A DNA stretch of 64,000 nucleotides from Flammeovirgaceae bacterium UBA976 (GTDB lineage Bacteria; Bacteroidota; Bacteroidia; Cytophagales; Cyclobacteriaceae), in assembly GCA_002292365.1 (NCBI GenBank), contig DBBU01000049.1:1-64000 (forward strand), written 5' to 3'. A model generated the notes under the pieces. The model searched no databases. It had not been told where the DNA came from and worked only from the letters and a program-made list of their open reading frames with translations. The position numbers and the translations under genes are program-made. Positions within the stretch are counted from its first letter, which is position 1. Every line of letters starts with the position of its first letter. This document shows positions 45,502 through 54,563 of this stretch, one piece after another.

Positions 45502-45510
45502 ACCCCTAAC

Positions 45511-45963
45511 CTATTGTACTATTTCTGTTTGAGGAAATTCTCCTTGAACCCTAACCCCCATACTTCTTGCTGTTCCTGCCAACATTTTCATCGCGGATTC
45601 TATTTTAAATGCATTCAGATCTGGCATTTTCACTTCTGCTATTTGCTTAATCTGATCCCAAGTAATAGAGCCTATTTTGTCTCTGTTAGACTCAGGTGAA
45701 CCTTTTTTCTTTTTTATCGCCTCTAATATCAATACCGGAGCAGGTGGCGTCTTGATGACAAAATCGAAACTCTTGTCCGCATATATGGTGACTAAAACAG
45801 GCAACAACTGACCCATTTTTTCCTGGCTTCTTGCATTAAATTGTTTGCAAAAATCCATTATGTTAAGCCCTTTAGAACCCAAAGCAGGTCCCACTGGAGG
45901 AGACGGATTGGCTTGGCCGCCCCGAACTTGTAACTTAAGATATCCTGAAATTTCTTTTGCCAT
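45511..45963 (-). CDS. rplK: 50S ribosomal protein L11
   Basis: GTPase-centre protein, 150 residues with the expected Pro-rich N-terminal domain ([21 protein letters not shown]) and the C-terminal RNA-binding domain ending [15 protein letters not shown]. One base after nusG. Confidence 0.98.
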   Translation of the reverse strand: MAKEISGYLKLQVRGGQANPSPPVGPALGSKGLNIMDFCKQFNARSQEKMGQLLPVLVTIYADKSFDFVIKTPPAPVLILEAIKKKKGSPESNRDKIGSITWDQIKQIAEVKMPDLNAFKIESAMKMLAGTARSMGVRVQGEFPQTEIVQ

Positions 45964-45964
45964 C

Positions 45965-46522
45965 TTAATCTTCTTTTTCTACCTGCACGTAATTTAATTC
46001 TACAGGTGTATTTCTACCAAAAATTTTAACTGTAACATTAAGTTTCTTTCGATCCTCAAAAACCTCTTCGACAGTTCCCGTAAATCCACTGAAAGGTCCA
46101 TCCATGACCTTGACACCTTCTCCAATTATAAAGGGTGTTCCTAAAGTCTCTTCTGTATCTTCTACTTCATCAACCTTTCCTAAAATGCGATTCACCTCAT
46201 TTTGCCTTAAAGCAACAGGATCTTTACTTGTCCCCATACCTCCAGCACCTAAAAATCCAATAACACCTGGAATACTTGTTATTAGATGTTGCGTTTCTCC
46301 GAAACTCAAATCGGCAGAAATTAAAATATATCCTGGAAAAAAATTGCGCTCTCGAACACGTTTTTTTCCATTTCTCATTTCATATACTTTTTCGGAAGGA
46401 ATGAGCACCTGGGTGATGGTTTCTTCCATTCTATTTCGTGCGATTTCGTTGTCTAAATAAGTTTTAACTTTTCTCTCCTGGCCACTAACGGCGCGCACAA
46501 CATACCATTTCACATCAGCCAT
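45965..46522 (-). CDS. nusG: Transcription termination/antitermination factor NusG
   Basis: Binds RNA polymerase and couples it to Rho or the ribosome. 185 residues from the ATG at 46522 ([20 protein letters not shown]); a TTG two codons upstream is less likely and would overlap secE. N-terminal NGN domain with [12 protein letters not shown] and [11 protein letters not shown]-terminal KOW domain with [18 protein letters not shown]. Confidence 0.97.
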   Translation of the reverse strand: MADVKWYVVRAVSGQERKVKTYLDNEIARNRMEETITQVLIPSEKVYEMRNGKKRVRERNFFPGYILISADLSFGETQHLITSIPGVIGFLGAGGMGTSKDPVALRQNEVNRILGKVDEVEDTEETLGTPFIIGEGVKVMDGPFSGFTGTVEEVFEDRKKLNVTVKIFGRNTPVELNYVQVEKED

Positions 46523-46524
46523 TG

Positions 46525-46716
46525 TCAAAACTCGTTATAAAACCAGGTCACTGCATTGTCAAAAGCAAGATCAATGACACCTATAAGTAGGGCGAAAATT
46601 AATGAGGATACTAGTACTAGGATAGAACTATTGCTCAATTCCCCATATCCTGGCCAAGTCACTTTGTGAACAAGCTCGTCATAGGAATCCTTAAAAAATG
46701 TTATTATCTGCGACAT
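46525..46716 (-). CDS. secE: Protein translocase subunit SecE
   Basis: Single-span translocon subunit, 63 residues from the ATG at 46716. An apparent N-terminal extension to 46755 is translated tRNA sequence and is rejected. The amphipathic helix FFKDSYDELVHKVTWPGYGEL precedes one membrane segment (SILVLVSSLIFALLIGVIDLAF). Lies between tRNA-Trp and nusG. Confidence 0.95.
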   Translation of the reverse strand: MSQIITFFKDSYDELVHKVTWPGYGELSNSSILVLVSSLIFALLIGVIDLAFDNAVTWFYNEF

Positions 46717-46728
46717 ATTATTTCTTAG

Positions 46729-46801
46729 CACGGGAGGAGGGACTCGAACCCCCAACCAATGGTTTTGGAGACCACTACTCTGCCAATTGAGCTACACCCG
46801 T
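46729..46801 (-). tRNA. tRNA-Trp (anticodon CCA)
   Basis: 73 bases, cloverleaf readable by eye: acceptor ACGGGTG / CTCCCGT, D-arm with GCTCAATTGGCAGAG, anticodon loop CTCCAAA, T-loop TTCGAGT, discriminator G. Position 6-67 of the acceptor stem is a T-T mismatch. CCA is not encoded. It sits 12 bases upstream of the secE start, in the same transcript. Confidence 0.97.
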
Positions 46802-46825
46802 ATAACTATGCGCTCAAAAGGATTG

Positions 46826-46856
46826 CAAAGTTAGATCAATTCAAATTGAAAACAAA
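46826..46856 (-). promoter_or_regulatory. Promoter for tRNA-Trp-secE-nusG-rplK operon
   Basis: Minus-strand TTTG (46853-46856), exactly 19 bases, then TAACTTTG (46826-46833), a perfect -33/-7 pair. The -33 element overlaps the last bases of the tuf terminator. The start point would be about 20 bases before the tRNA. Confidence 0.8.
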
Positions 46857-46887
46857 TGCGATCCTTAAAATATTTTAGGATCGCATT
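46855..46887 (-). terminator. Terminator after tuf
   Basis: Perfect 11-pair stem AATGCGATCCT / AGGATCGCATT with an A/T-rich loop, 13 bases after the tuf stop codon, followed by TGTTTTC. Strong hairpin, modest T-run. Confidence 0.85.
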
Positions 46888-46900
46888 CATTAAATTGGTT

Positions 46901-48088
46901 TTAGTCTAAAATTTCTGTTACCTGACCTGAACCTACGGTTCTACCACCTTCTCTTATGGCAAATCTCAATCCTTTTTCCATAGCAATCTTATTAATTAAA
47001 GACACTTCTATAGTTACGTTGTCTCCAGGCATTACCATTTCTATGTTTTCAGGAAGCACGATCTCTCCGGTAACATCAGTAGTTCTACAATAAAATTGGG
47101 GTCTGTACTTGTTGAAGAAAGGGGTGTGTCTTCCTCCTTCTTCTTTCGATAGCACATAAACCTCAGCTTTAAATTTTTGATGGGGAGTTACTGATGCTGG
47201 CTTACAAATGATCATACCTCTTTTGATTTGATCTTTTTCAACTCCCCTTAAGAGAAGTCCTACATTATCACCTGCTTCACCTCGATCAAGAATTTTTCTA
47301 AACATTTCAACACCCGTAATGGTAGATTTTAAATCCTCCGCCCCCATGCCGATAATGTCTACAGGATCGCCTGAATTAATCACGCCTCTTTCTATTCTTC
47401 CCGTGGCTACTGTACCTCTACCCGTAATTGAAAATACATCTTCAACAGGCATTAAAAAATCTTTGTCGGTAAGTCTTGTTGGAATTGGAATAAACTCATC
47501 TACTGCAGTCATAAGTTCTTCGATTTTTTCAACCCATTTTGCATCTCCATTAAGACCCCCTAATGCGGACCCTTGAATGATAGGAGTGTCATCTCCTGGA
47601 AAATCATAAAAAGATAACAGCTCTCTGATTTCCATCTCTACAAGCTCAAGCAACTCAGGATCATCAACTAAATCTACTTTATTCATAAATACGACTAGTG
47701 CGGGTACACCTACCTGACGCGATAATAGAATGTGCTCACGTGTTTGAGGCATGGGTCCATCAGTTGCTGCCACTACAATAATCGCACCATCCATTTGGGC
47801 CGCTCCTGTTACCATATTTTTAACATAATCAGCGTGACCCGGACAATCTACGTGAGCATAATGTCTCGTCGCCGTCTCATACTCTATGTGAGAGGTGTTG
47901 ATTGTGATACCTCTTTCCTTTTCCTCAGGTGCGTTATCGATCGAAGAAAAGTCTCTCGCTTCTGCTAATCCTTTTCCAGATAGCACAGCAGAGATAGCAG
48001 CGGTTAAGGTTGTCTTTCCGTGATCAACGTGACCAATAGTTCCAATATTTACGTGCGCTTTTGAGCGATCAAATTTTTGTTTTGCCAT
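46901..48088 (-). CDS. tuf: Elongation factor Tu
   Basis: Delivers aminoacyl-tRNA to the ribosome; 395 residues. G1 [15 protein letters not shown]2 [15 protein letters not shown]3 [13 protein letters not shown]4 NKVDL, G5 SAL, then domains II-III ending [13 protein letters not shown]. It follows tRNA-Thr on the same strand, like tufB in E. coli. The only tuf copy in the window. Confidence 0.99.
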   Translation of the reverse strand: MAKQKFDRSKAHVNIGTIGHVDHGKTTLTAAISAVLSGKGLAEARDFSSIDNAPEEKERGITINTSHIEYETATRHYAHVDCPGHADYVKNMVTGAAQMDGAIIVVAATDGPMPQTREHILLSRQVGVPALVVFMNKVDLVDDPELLELVEMEIRELLSFYDFPGDDTPIIQGSALGGLNGDAKWVEKIEELMTAVDEFIPIPTRLTDKDFLMPVEDVFSITGRGTVATGRIERGVINSGDPVDIIGMGAEDLKSTITGVEMFRKILDRGEAGDNVGLLLRGVEKDQIKRGMIICKPASVTPHQKFKAEVYVLSKEEGGRHTPFFNKYRPQFYCRTTDVTGEIVLPENIEMVMPGDNVTIEVSLINKIAMEKGLRFAIREGGRTVGSGQVTEILD

Positions 48089-48273
48089 TTTTGATAATCC
48101 TCAGGTTTTTAATTTTTATTCTTGTTGTTTAATAATTCTAGTTACTCTTTTTACTCTTTTTTAATAATTTGTACTGTCTACTCTTCATAAACTGTATTTT
48201 GTACTTTACTTTTACTTTATTTTACTCCAAATATTTGTGCAATATAAGTTAAATACACTAAATATCTGAGTAG

Positions 48274-48345
<72 letters not shown>

Positions 48346-48423
48346 TGATTGTTTTTTAAAGGCAAAAGCCCCAAAATTGGAACAATCAACTCCAGAAACC
48401 CAATCTTACTACTTAGTAATCTG

Positions 48424-48496
48424 AGCGGGTGACCAGGTTCGAACCGGCGACCTACAGCTTGGAAGGCTGTCGCTCTACCAACTGAGCTACACCCGC
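48424..48496 (-). tRNA. tRNA-Gly (anticodon TCC)
   Basis: 73 bases with perfect acceptor GCGGGTG / CACCCGC, D-arm GCTCAGTTGGTAGAGC, anticodon stem-loop ACAGC-CTTCCAA-GCTGT, T-arm CCGGTTCGAACCTGG, discriminator T. CCA not encoded. Middle gene of the tRNA cluster. Confidence 0.97.
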
Positions 48497-48516
48497 TTTA
48501 GATTTATAAAAATACG

Positions 48517-48599
48517 TGGGGGGAGAAGGATTCGAACCTTCGAAGACATAAGTCAACGGATTTACAGTCCGTCCCAGTTGGCCACTTTGGTATCCCCCC
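48517..48599 (-). tRNA. tRNA-Tyr (anticodon GTA)
   Basis: 83 bases with a long variable arm (class II), acceptor GGGGGGA / TCCCCCC, anticodon loop CTGTAAA, T-loop TTCGAAT and discriminator A. First gene of the tRNA-tuf transcript, close to a very good promoter. Confidence 0.97.
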
Positions 48600-48640
48600 T
48601 AAGAACACTCTTGCTCACAGGATACCTATGAAAAGGATTG

Positions 48641-48671
48641 CAAAATTATACGGATTTTCTTTTTATTCAAA
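48641..48671 (-). promoter_or_regulatory. Promoter for tRNA-Tyr-Gly-Thr-tuf
   Basis: Minus-strand TTTG (48668-48671), 19 bases, TAATTTTG (48641-48648): an exact consensus pair with the same spacing as the tRNA-Trp promoter. Transcription would begin about 35 bases before tRNA-Tyr. The rest of 48600-48903 is AT-rich with no gene. Confidence 0.8.
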
Positions 48672-48903
48672 TATTTGATTTAAAAAATTAAAAATACTTT
48701 TATCCCCTGTCAAAATTATATTTTTTTTAAAGAAGCGGCTAAAAAATACATTAGTGTCTCATTGGTGTTTTCTAATTTTAAAAAGAATAATAATTCTCAC
48801 CTCACTTCTCTTCGATAAGTACTCGTTGCCCTTTGTTTTTTTTGAAGAGAAATATTTTTTCAAAACAAACTCAAAAGGATTCATTTTGATTAGTGGAAAA
48901 TAC

Positions 48904-49412
48904 ATGTTTTTGATAATTTTTTTAGTAAAATTCGAACTTACCGTTGGAGGACACCAACACAAAATATCAGAAAGTAAAGGATCATTTTTCTTAGACGATC
49001 TACTTTTAGAAACCAAAATTTATAAAAATACCCCAACTCAGTTTTATGTTCATTATAAAAATAAAATGCATGAAATTGAAATTTTGAGACATATAGATAA
49101 GAACATTGATATAAAAATTAATGGGAAAAAAGCATCCTTACATGTTAAAACCGATCTTGATCTAATGCTCGAGAAAATGGGCATGATGTCAAAAAAGATC
49201 CCTAAAATAAATTAAACGCTCCAATGCCAGGTAATATTCTTGATATTTTGATCAGCAAAGAGGATAAAGTAGCCAAAGGTGATCCGCTGCTCATAATGGA
49301 GGCAATGAAAATTTAAAATGTAATCAAGGCTCCCACAGATGTGACTATCCAAAAAATAAATATTTTGATTTGTGATAATGTGGATAAAAATAAAACATTA
49401 ATTGAATTCTAA
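48904..49412 (+). pseudogene. Inactivated biotin carboxyl carrier protein
   Basis: Encodes a biotin-carrier protein of the acyl-CoA carboxylase/decarboxylase type in two frames. The first part (48904-49215) has the family's N-terminal half: KGSFFLDDLLLETK, DIKINGKKASLHVKTDLDLMLEKMGM. A frameshift near 49213-49217 separates it from the biotinyl domain, which resumes at 49218 as APMPGNILDILISKEDK, KGDPLLIMEAMK (biotin Lys at 49308-49310), and ends DNVDKNKTLIEF at 49412. A TAA at 49314 replaces the Glu of the usual EAMKMEN motif. Two independent lesions make it a pseudogene. The N-terminal start is uncertain; plus-strand ORF sequence before 48904 looks non-coding. Confidence 0.85.
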
Positions 49413-49435
49413 ATTTATCAATTGGATAGATACAT

Positions 49436-49443
49436 TATATTTG
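49436..49443 (+). promoter_or_regulatory. Possible -7 element for pyrH-frr
   Basis: TATATTTG matches TAnnTTTG and lies 20 bases before the pyrH ATG. A weak TTTA is found near the -33 distance (49414-49417). Confidence 0.45.
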
Positions 49444-49463
49444 CTGAGTTTTAAAAAAAATGG

Positions 49464-50168
49464 ATGAAATACAAACGCGTATTACTCAAGTTAAGTGGCG
49501 AAGCTTTAATGGGAGATCAAAAATATGGCATTGATCCCCAAAGACTTGACCAGTATGCCTTAGAAATTCTGGAAACCAAAAAACTTGAGATTGAGTTGGC
49601 CATCGTAATAGGTGGAGGAAATATATATAGAGGTGTTCAGGCTGAGCATGCGGGGATTGATCGGGCGCAAGGTGATTACATGGGCATGCTTGCTACTATG
49701 ATTAATGCAATGGCTCTTCAAAGTGCCTTAGAGAAATATGGTGTTTATACTCGACTTATGAGTGGCCTTAATATGGAACAGGTGTGTGAACCCTTTATTC
49801 GGCGAAAGGCCATTCGACATCTAGAAAAAGGGAGAATTGTGATCTTTGGTGCGGGATTAGGAAAACCCTATTTTACTACTGATTCTACCGCCAGTTTAAG
49901 GGCCATTGAAATTGAGGCTGATGCCGTTCTGAAAGGAACACGTGTGGATGGTGTTTATTCTGCCGACCCAGAAAAAGAACCCAATGCCATTAAATTTTCA
50001 AAAATATCATTCAATGAAGTCTTTGAGCGAAACCTCAATGTCATGGACATGACAGCCTTCACTTTATGCCAAGAAAATAATCTTCCTATTATAGTGTTTG
50101 ACATGAATCAAAAAGGCAATTTAATAAAGATCATAGAAGGTCAAGAATTAGGTACTTTAATCAACTAA
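49464..50168 (+). CDS. pyrH: UMP kinase
   Basis: Amino-acid-kinase-fold enzyme making UDP from UMP, 234 residues, hexameric in the family. [17 protein letters not shown] at the N-terminus, [21 protein letters not shown] and the C-terminal ATP-site region [23 protein letters not shown] [19 protein letters not shown]. Followed 4 bases later by frr, the widespread pyrH-frr pair. Confidence 0.98.
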   Translation: MKYKRVLLKLSGEALMGDQKYGIDPQRLDQYALEILETKKLEIELAIVIGGGNIYRGVQAEHAGIDRAQGDYMGMLATMINAMALQSALEKYGVYTRLMSGLNMEQVCEPFIRRKAIRHLEKGRIVIFGAGLGKPYFTTDSTASLRAIEIEADAVLKGTRVDGVYSADPEKEPNAIKFSKISFNEVFERNLNVMDMTAFTLCQENNLPIIVFDMNQKGNLIKIIEGQELGTLIN

Positions 50169-50172
50169 GATC

Positions 50173-50733
50173 ATGGAAGAAGTAGACTTTTTTCTAGAGC
50201 ATGCAGTGGAGACTATGGAAAAATCTCTTGCTCGATTGTCTCAAGAATTAACAAAAATAAGAGCAGGCAAAGCCATGCCTAATATGTTAGATGCGCTCAT
50301 GGTAGACTATTATGGCAATTTAACTCCCATACATCAAGTGGCTTCTATAACGACGCCAGATGCGCGGACTTTAATCATAAAGCCCTGGGAAAAAGCAATG
50401 ATTGGGGAAATAGAAAAGGCCATAATCAACAGTGATTTAGGTTTAAATCCTCAAAATGATGGTGAGATTGTCCGGATCAATATACCAGCACTGACGGAAG
50501 AACGAAGAATTATTTTGGTTAAGCAGGCAAAAGCGGCAGCTGAAAATGGGAAAGTTTCTATTCGAACCATTAGAAAAGAGACCAATGAACAATTGAAAAT
50601 ATTACTGAAAGAAGGTGCCTCAGAGGACCTGATCAAGAATGCTGAAGGAAAGGTTCAAGAACACACAGATGAATATGTAAAAAAAATTCATGCTATTTTT
50701 ACAGTGAAAGAAAAAGACATTATGACCCTCTAA
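50173..50733 (+). CDS. frr: Ribosome recycling factor
   Basis: Splits post-termination ribosomes with EF-G. 186 residues forming the long three-helix domain and beta/alpha domain: LARLSQELTKIRAGKAMPNML, DYYGNLTPIHQVASITTPDAR, VSIRTIRKETNEQLK. Its end overlaps the convergent nadD stop region by 4 bases. Confidence 0.98.
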   Translation: MEEVDFFLEHAVETMEKSLARLSQELTKIRAGKAMPNMLDALMVDYYGNLTPIHQVASITTPDARTLIIKPWEKAMIGEIEKAIINSDLGLNPQNDGEIVRINIPALTEERRIILVKQAKAAAENGKVSIRTIRKETNEQLKILLKEGASEDLIKNAEGKVQEHTDEYVKKIHAIFTVKEKDIMTL

Positions 50734-51302
50734 GCATAATACCTTTTTGATTCAATTAACTTCAAAACTTCTTCTGGAACTAAATACTTGGGTGCTTTTC
50801 CTTCTTTTAACATTTGCCTTATTTGAGAAGCGGATATATCAAGAAGCGGGGCAGATATCCACTCGACATTTTCATGATTGATCGAAGGCGGTTCAATGTT
50901 AACTTTTCTGGGATAAATAATGATCCCGTATTGATTTAATATTTCTTGATGATTTTTCCACTTTGTGAATTGAACTAGATTGTCCTCACCGATAATCAAC
51001 TTAAACTCATGGTTTGCATAACGCGAGTTAAAATGTGCCATAGTGTTGATGGTGTAACTAGGTCGAGGCAAACTAAATTCTATGTCATGAGCTTTGAAAT
51101 GATAATGATCTTGAATGGCTACATTGACTAGATCCAATCTATCAAATTCGTGCAACAAGGTTTTATTTTTCTTAAATGGATTTTGTGGGGAGACGACAAA
51201 CCAAATTTGATTCATATCGGTCATTTCATAGACCATATTGGCCACGATTAAATGCCCGATATGAATGGGGTTGAAAGAACCAAAAAAAAGCCCAATCTTC
51301 AT
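50730..51302 (-). CDS. nadD: Nicotinate-nucleotide adenylyltransferase
   Basis: NAD synthesis: adenylates nicotinate mononucleotide. 190 residues with the nucleotidyltransferase motif GSFNPIHIGHLIVA at 8-21, FVVSPQNPFKKNKTLL, LIIGEDNLVQFTKW and the C-terminal ISASQIRQMLKEG. Start overlaps gmk by 4 bases, so the two are translationally coupled. Confidence 0.97.
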   Translation of the reverse strand: MKIGLFFGSFNPIHIGHLIVANMVYEMTDMNQIWFVVSPQNPFKKNKTLLHEFDRLDLVNVAIQDHYHFKAHDIEFSLPRPSYTINTMAHFNSRYANHEFKLIIGEDNLVQFTKWKNHQEILNQYGIIIYPRKVNIEPPSINHENVEWISAPLLDISASQIRQMLKEGKAPKYLVPEEVLKLIESKRYYA

Positions 51303-51874
51303 GTGTTCCTATCTAAAAAATAACTCACCGCGTGCTCTGCACTTTCAAGTGCCCTATTTAGATCATGATTAAGTATTGACATATCAAATTTTGTTTCAAA
51401 AGTCGACTCTTCTGCTACTTTCAATAATCTCGAGGTAATCTGTTCTTGGTTTTCAGTGCCACGCGCCAATAATCGAGCTTTCAATATGGAAATATCTTCT
51501 ACTTTTATATAAATTGCAAGTGCCCTGGTCTTGAGAATTTCGTTAAGCTTTGCTCCTCCTTTCACATCAAGATCAAAAATAACGTGATTACTCGCATTCC
51601 AAATACGATCTAATTCTGATTGTAACGTTCCATAGTAAATACCTGGATAGACTTCTTCGTACTCAAGGAAAGCACCTTGATCTACTTTATCGAGAAAATC
51701 CTGTTCAGAGAGAAAGTGATAATCTTTTCCTGATACCTCGGTAGATCGAGGCTGACGCGTAGTTGCCGAGATAGAAAATTTCAAATCGGCTCGTTTAGCT
51801 AAGAGATGATTGACAATGGTCGATTTCCCTGATCCCGAGGGCGCAGAAAAAATAACTGCTTTACCTGAACTCAT
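51299..51874 (-). CDS. gmk: Guanylate kinase
   Basis: GMP to GDP phosphorylation. 191 residues with P-loop SAPSGSGKSTIV at 10-21, the GMP-binding SATTRQPRSTEVSGKDYHFL and GTLQSELDRIW. It lies 2 bases after the anti-sigma gene and overlaps nadD, in a four-gene minus-strand run led by a sigma factor. Confidence 0.97.
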   Translation of the reverse strand: MSSGKAVIFSAPSGSGKSTIVNHLLAKRADLKFSISATTRQPRSTEVSGKDYHFLSEQDFLDKVDQGAFLEYEEVYPGIYYGTLQSELDRIWNASNHVIFDLDVKGGAKLNEILKTRALAIYIKVEDISILKARLLARGTENQEQITSRLLKVAEESTFETKFDMSILNHDLNRALESAEHAVSYFLDRNT

Positions 51875-51876
51875 TT

Positions 51877-52134
51877 TTATGATTTTGAGATAATAATATC
51901 TCTTATGTGGGAGACAAAGTTAGCGGGAATTAGCTTTTTAGACAATTTTGTCTTGAATAAAAATCTAATGGAACTTTCAACTTCGTATTGCTCGAAACAT
52001 TCAAAACAACTATTTATATGTTGGACCACGGAAGAGTGTTCCACCTGTGAACATTTTCCGTCAAGTATCAACCTAACAAGTCGAATGTTCCTGTTTATTT
52101 GCAAGCATTGAAATGCTCGGTTTAATTTTGACAT
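51877..52134 (-). CDS. Probable zinc-binding anti-sigma factor
   Basis: 85-residue soluble protein with the ZAS-type motif His39-x3-Cys43-x2-Cys46 and a further Cys28 (LDGKCSQ), followed by helical sequence ending in SHIRDIIISK. This pattern is that of RsrA/ChrR-like anti-sigma factors that release their sigma when zinc-bound thiols are oxidised. It follows directly after an ECF sigma gene with 20 bases between, which supports the pairing. No membrane segment, so sensing would be cytoplasmic. Target assignment is inference. Confidence 0.78.
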   Translation of the reverse strand: MSKLNRAFQCLQINRNIRLVRLILDGKCSQVEHSSVVQHINSCFECFEQYEVESSIRFLFKTKLSKKLIPANFVSHIRDIIISKS

Positions 52135-52154
52135 TTAAAGCAATAAACTGATGA

Positions 52155-52775
52155 TCAATAGCCCATACTTGAAGCATAGACGCTCAATTTCTCTTTCAAT
52201 AAATTACGAGCCCTATGAAGCCTAGATCGAACAGTACCAATCGGGATATCCAATATTTTTGACAGTTCGTCGTAAGTAAACCCCTCCAAATCACACAAGA
52301 TGATCACAGTTCTGAAGTCAACAGCTAACGAAGAGAGTGCTAAACTTATTTCATCGCCTAGCATATCACGGACTGCATCTATTCTAAGATCCACTGTTTT
52401 ATTTTCTTCAACATTTTCCGAGTTATAAAAGTTCTCTACTTCTTGGTAATCTACTTTAGCGGGCTCTTTACTTTTCTTTCTAAAATCGTTTATAAAGCTA
52501 TTCTTTAAAATTCTGTAGAGCCAGGCTTTTGCATTGGTACCTTTTTGAAAAGATTCTGCAAACCGATATGACTTGAGATAGGTATCCTGTACCAGATCTT
52601 TGGCATCGTCTTCATCATAGGTAAGGCGATAGGCAAAATTATACAAAATGTCGAGATGTGGCATGAATTCATTCTCAAAAATCGCGGTTCTTTCTTTAAC
52701 ATTAACATTGCTATTCTTGAATTTTTTTCTTAGCTGTGAATTAGCTTCTTGTGTTTTTTCAATGATTGCATGCAT
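52155..52775 (-). CDS. ECF-type RNA polymerase sigma factor
   Basis: 206-residue group IV sigma factor. Region 2: FAYRLTYDEDDAKDLVQDTYLKSYRF and AWLYRILKNSFINDFRKK; a charged linker follows; region 4: VIILCDLEGFTYDELSKILDIPIGTVRSRLHRAR, the DNA-binding helix-turn-helix. Paired with the adjacent zinc-binding anti-sigma. ECF sigmas of this group often respond to oxidative or envelope stress. Its upstream region carries a TATCTTCG near 52827-52834, one base from the -7 consensus. Confidence 0.95.
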   Translation of the reverse strand: MHAIIEKTQEANSQLRKKFKNSNVNVKERTAIFENEFMPHLDILYNFAYRLTYDEDDAKDLVQDTYLKSYRFAESFQKGTNAKAWLYRILKNSFINDFRKKSKEPAKVDYQEVENFYNSENVEENKTVDLRIDAVRDMLGDEISLALSSLAVDFRTVIILCDLEGFTYDELSKILDIPIGTVRSRLHRARNLLKEKLSVYASSMGY

Positions 52776-53333
52776 TTCTTATCGTGTTTTAATTTATTAT
52801 CAATTAAACAGTTTTTTTTAACAATACGAAGATAGTGATTTTTGTTTAATTAATTCTAATAAAAATTAGACAAAATTTTATTTTCTTAATTTCGAGATAA
52901 AATAGTTCCTACACTCTTATTTTATCCCCTTATTTAAAATAAACGTTGATATTTTCAATAATCCCATAAAATTTTGAGAATATATATGACCTTTTTACTA
53001 TCTCAATAAAAAATTTCATGATTACAACCTGTAATTTTGTTTATCTTTTTTTAAAAAAAAATAGACATGCTTTAAATTGTACTAAATAGAAGTGATCTTC
53101 TGGGGTGTAAGAAATTACAAGTTTTGAAATGCTAAGATCTTATTGAGTTAGTATTCTTCGTTATTTGATCTTTGAAAAAAAAATTTGCACTCTAAAAATA
53201 ATGAGAAGATATAATTTTATCCTGATTTAAAAACATAATTTCCCTTTTGCGTTTACTCCTTTAAAAGATATTTTTTCTAAATCAATTTTGATCAATGTAT
53301 CTTACATGTATTACTGTGACGCAGCTATTAAAC
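52776..53333. other. Long AT-rich intergenic region without a recognised gene
   Basis: About 560 bases between the divergent sigma-factor and glycosyltransferase genes. No ORF with family resemblance, no clear terminator and no tRNA. It must contain promoters in both directions, possibly including an autoregulated ECF promoter, but I cannot identify one with confidence. Confidence 0.5.
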
Positions 53334-54425
53334 ATGAGAAATATATGCTTTTTTAACACTTTGAAATCATGGGGGGGTGGTGAAAAATTTTATCTGGAAA
53401 ATGCCGTGGGATTTAAAGAAAAAGGATACAATACCCTTGTAGCATGTGATGATCATTCCATTTTATCTCAAAAAATATTTTCTCATGATTTAGTAAAACT
53501 TAGTGTGAATAATGTTAAAAATCTTTCATTTTTAAATCCTTTTCGCATTTATAAAGTGTATTTACTTTTAAAGAAAAATAACATTGATACCCTGATTTTT
53601 TCTACCTCTCAGGACTTAAAGCTCGGAGGCATTGCAGCCAAGCTAGCAAGGGTAAATAAAATTATTTACCGTAGGGGACTTGCGCATCCAATAAGAGGTA
53701 GTTTCTTAAATAAAATTTTACTTAAACATGTGATAACACATATTTTTGCCAACTCAGAAGAAACAAAAAGGACCATTCGAGAAAATCTTCGCTCTCAAAT
53801 TTCAGAAAAGAAAATTACCGTTTTATACAACGGTATCAAAACAAATAAAGTAGATACAGAAACACAGTTAGAAGAGATCAAGAGAAGCAATTCAAAAGAG
53901 ATCATCTTGGGTAATGCTGGTAGATTATCTAAGCAAAAAGGACAAATACTCCTTTTAGATTTGGCTAGTGTTTTATTACAAAAAAAAATACCATTCAAGC
54001 TTTACATTGCCGGTACTGGAGAACTACAAAACGAACTTGAAAGGGAAGTTAAAAAAAGAAATCTTCAGGAAACGGTTATACTAATGGGATTCGTTAAAAA
54101 CATTGATGCCTTCATGAATTCAATTGATGTTTTTCTGCTTTCAAGTATTTGGGAAGGCTTTGGTTATGTTTTGGTTGAAGCCATGATGCACTCAAAACCA
54201 ATCGTTGCCTTCAAGATTACTAGCAATCCAGAGATAGTAATTCATGAAAAAACTGGATTTCTTGTGGATTATCTAAATATGGATGACTTTGTCCAAAAAA
54301 CACTTCAGTTGATTGAAAACTCCAAACTTCGAAAAGAAATGGGAGCGCATGGCCTTTCCCGAGTCAAAGAGAAATTTAAGTTAGAAGATAGCATCTCTCG
54401 GCTAGAACAATATCTAATACAATAA
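53334..54425 (+). CDS. GT4-family glycosyltransferase
   Basis: Retaining GT-B transferase, about 363 residues from the ATG at 53334 (MRNICFFNTLKSWGGGEKF); an upstream in-frame ATG at 53295 adds unlikely residues. The N-terminal Rossmann domain has WGGGEKFYLENA; the C-terminal donor domain has NAGRLSKQKGQILLLDLA, the EX7E-type IWEGFGYVLVEAMMHSKPIVA with SNPEIV. It lies alone, 138 bases before a GT2 gene on the same strand, suggesting shared work on a surface glycan or LPS core. Acceptor and sugar unknown. Confidence 0.92.
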   Translation: MRNICFFNTLKSWGGGEKFYLENAVGFKEKGYNTLVACDDHSILSQKIFSHDLVKLSVNNVKNLSFLNPFRIYKVYLLLKKNNIDTLIFSTSQDLKLGGIAAKLARVNKIIYRRGLAHPIRGSFLNKILLKHVITHIFANSEETKRTIRENLRSQISEKKITVLYNGIKTNKVDTETQLEEIKRSNSKEIILGNAGRLSKQKGQILLLDLASVLLQKKIPFKLYIAGTGELQNELEREVKKRNLQETVILMGFVKNIDAFMNSIDVFLLSSIWEGFGYVLVEAMMHSKPIVAFKITSNPEIVIHEKTGFLVDYLNMDDFVQKTLQLIENSKLRKEMGAHGLSRVKEKFKLEDSISRLEQYLIQ

Positions 54426-54563
54426 TTCAAGCAAAAATATTATTGACTTTATTTCACATCTGACTAAAATTAGCGTGCTCCTTGCGAAAACTATTTTCCC
54501 TTATTCCAGCATGGTGTGAGAATTTTTATTTAACTAAATTGTCATTTTAAAATGTATTATAAT

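Noticed and set aside
46717-46755. N-terminal extension of SecE reading MGVRVPPPVLRN
   Set aside because: This is translated tRNA-Trp 3' end; the normal SecE start is the ATG at 46716.
48754-48903. 5' part of an ORF leading into the biotin-carrier sequence
   Set aside because: Phe/Ile-rich, resembles no carrier N-terminus and contains the divergent promoter region; family similarity begins only after about 48904.
53150-53215. Sequence GATCTTTGAAAA...TTTGCACTC resembling rRNA-operon leaders of this phylum
   Set aside because: No rRNA gene follows, and the two TTTG motifs are spaced too closely for a -33/-7 pair.
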